Source: Formicarius rufipectus (lineage: Eukaryota; Chordata; Aves; Passeriformes; Formicariidae). From it: a stretch of DNA of 64,000 nt. Numbering within the stretch: position 1 is the first letter of the stretch; each line of letters opens with the position of its first letter. The stretch is taken from NCBI GenBank assembly GCA_013399695.1, contig VXAU01001770.1:248001-312000 (forward strand). Direction: 5' to 3'. The position numbers and the translations under genes are program-made. The notes beneath the pieces were generated by a model that did no database searches, was not told the DNA's origin, and saw nothing but the letters and a program-made list of their open reading frames with translations. Positions 63,811 to 64,000 of this stretch are shown here, in pieces.

Positions 63811-64000
63811 GTGAGTATCTGGAGGGTTTTAGAATCATATTAATTTGTTTCTGTCCTGGATGTGTTTAGGTTGCTTAACAGTGAATTACATTGATTCACT
63901 GGTGGAGTAGAAAGGTGTTAACTGAGAAGTATCTATGCTGCAGGGGACTGTTATTTTTGTAGGATGGTGGATGTGTTTTTGCATATGTTTGTAATAAATG
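63811..64000 (+). other. RASGRP1: Start of RASGRP1 intron 2
   Basis: Intronic sequence after the GTGAGT donor, cut by the window edge. Confidence 0.85.

Noticed and set aside
1..64000. CRISPR arrays, prokaryotic operons, tRNA or rRNA genes
   Set aside because: The window is avian nuclear DNA. No spaced repeat array, and no tRNA or rRNA signature was seen on reading.

Overview
This window is vertebrate nuclear DNA, almost certainly from a bird and probably a neoavian or passerine. The evidence is multi-exon genes with GT-AG introns, CpG-island promoters, several CR1 LINE fragments and two avian-type endogenous retrovirus LTRs, all in AT-rich, repeat-poor sequence. I recognise three genes from protein motifs and from exon joins worked out by hand. 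The species is not determinable from the sequence alone.

Layout. Positions 1-6474 are an SCG5 intron on the minus strand, holding one CR1 fragment. SCG5 (neuroendocrine protein 7B2) contributes one coding exon, 6475-6707, and a CpG-island promoter with a probable non-coding first exon near 7977-8120. The rest of SCG5 lies beyond the left edge. ARHGAP11A is complete on the minus strand: 12 coding exons from 22959 down to 10771, with a 3' UTR ending near 9.73 kb. The reconstructed product is 1023 residues. It starts in a CpG island at about 22.4-23.4 kb. Next comes about 37 kb with no recognisable gene (23.4-60.7 kb). It contains a CR1 fragment at 26.0 kb, a solo LTR of about 1.05 kb at 27.3-28.4 kb, an apparent 824-bp duplication bounded by ambiguous bases at 33.3-35.2 kb, and an old CR1 at 56.4-57.2 kb. 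On the plus strand, RASGRP1 begins in a third CpG island (60.7-61.8 kb). Its first two coding exons (61352-61383 and 63641-63810) are present and the gene runs off the right edge.

ARHGAP11A and SCG5 lie head to tail, as I recall them in human 15q13.3. RASGRP1 is divergent from ARHGAP11A, whereas in human it lies several megabases away, so this neighbourhood records a rearrangement. The three genes have unrelated jobs: a mitotic RhoA GAP, a chaperone for prohormone convertase 2, and a diacylglycerol-activated Ras exchange factor. Nothing suggests that they work as a unit.

I found no convincing undescribed system. The items most worth checking are the N-bounded 824-bp duplication (probably an assembly artefact), two identical tandem splice donors in ARHGAP11A, an upstream ORF overlapping the RASGRP1 start, a perfect 15-bp hairpin at 50.25 kb, and the 21-kb repeat-poor stretch upstream of RASGRP1.
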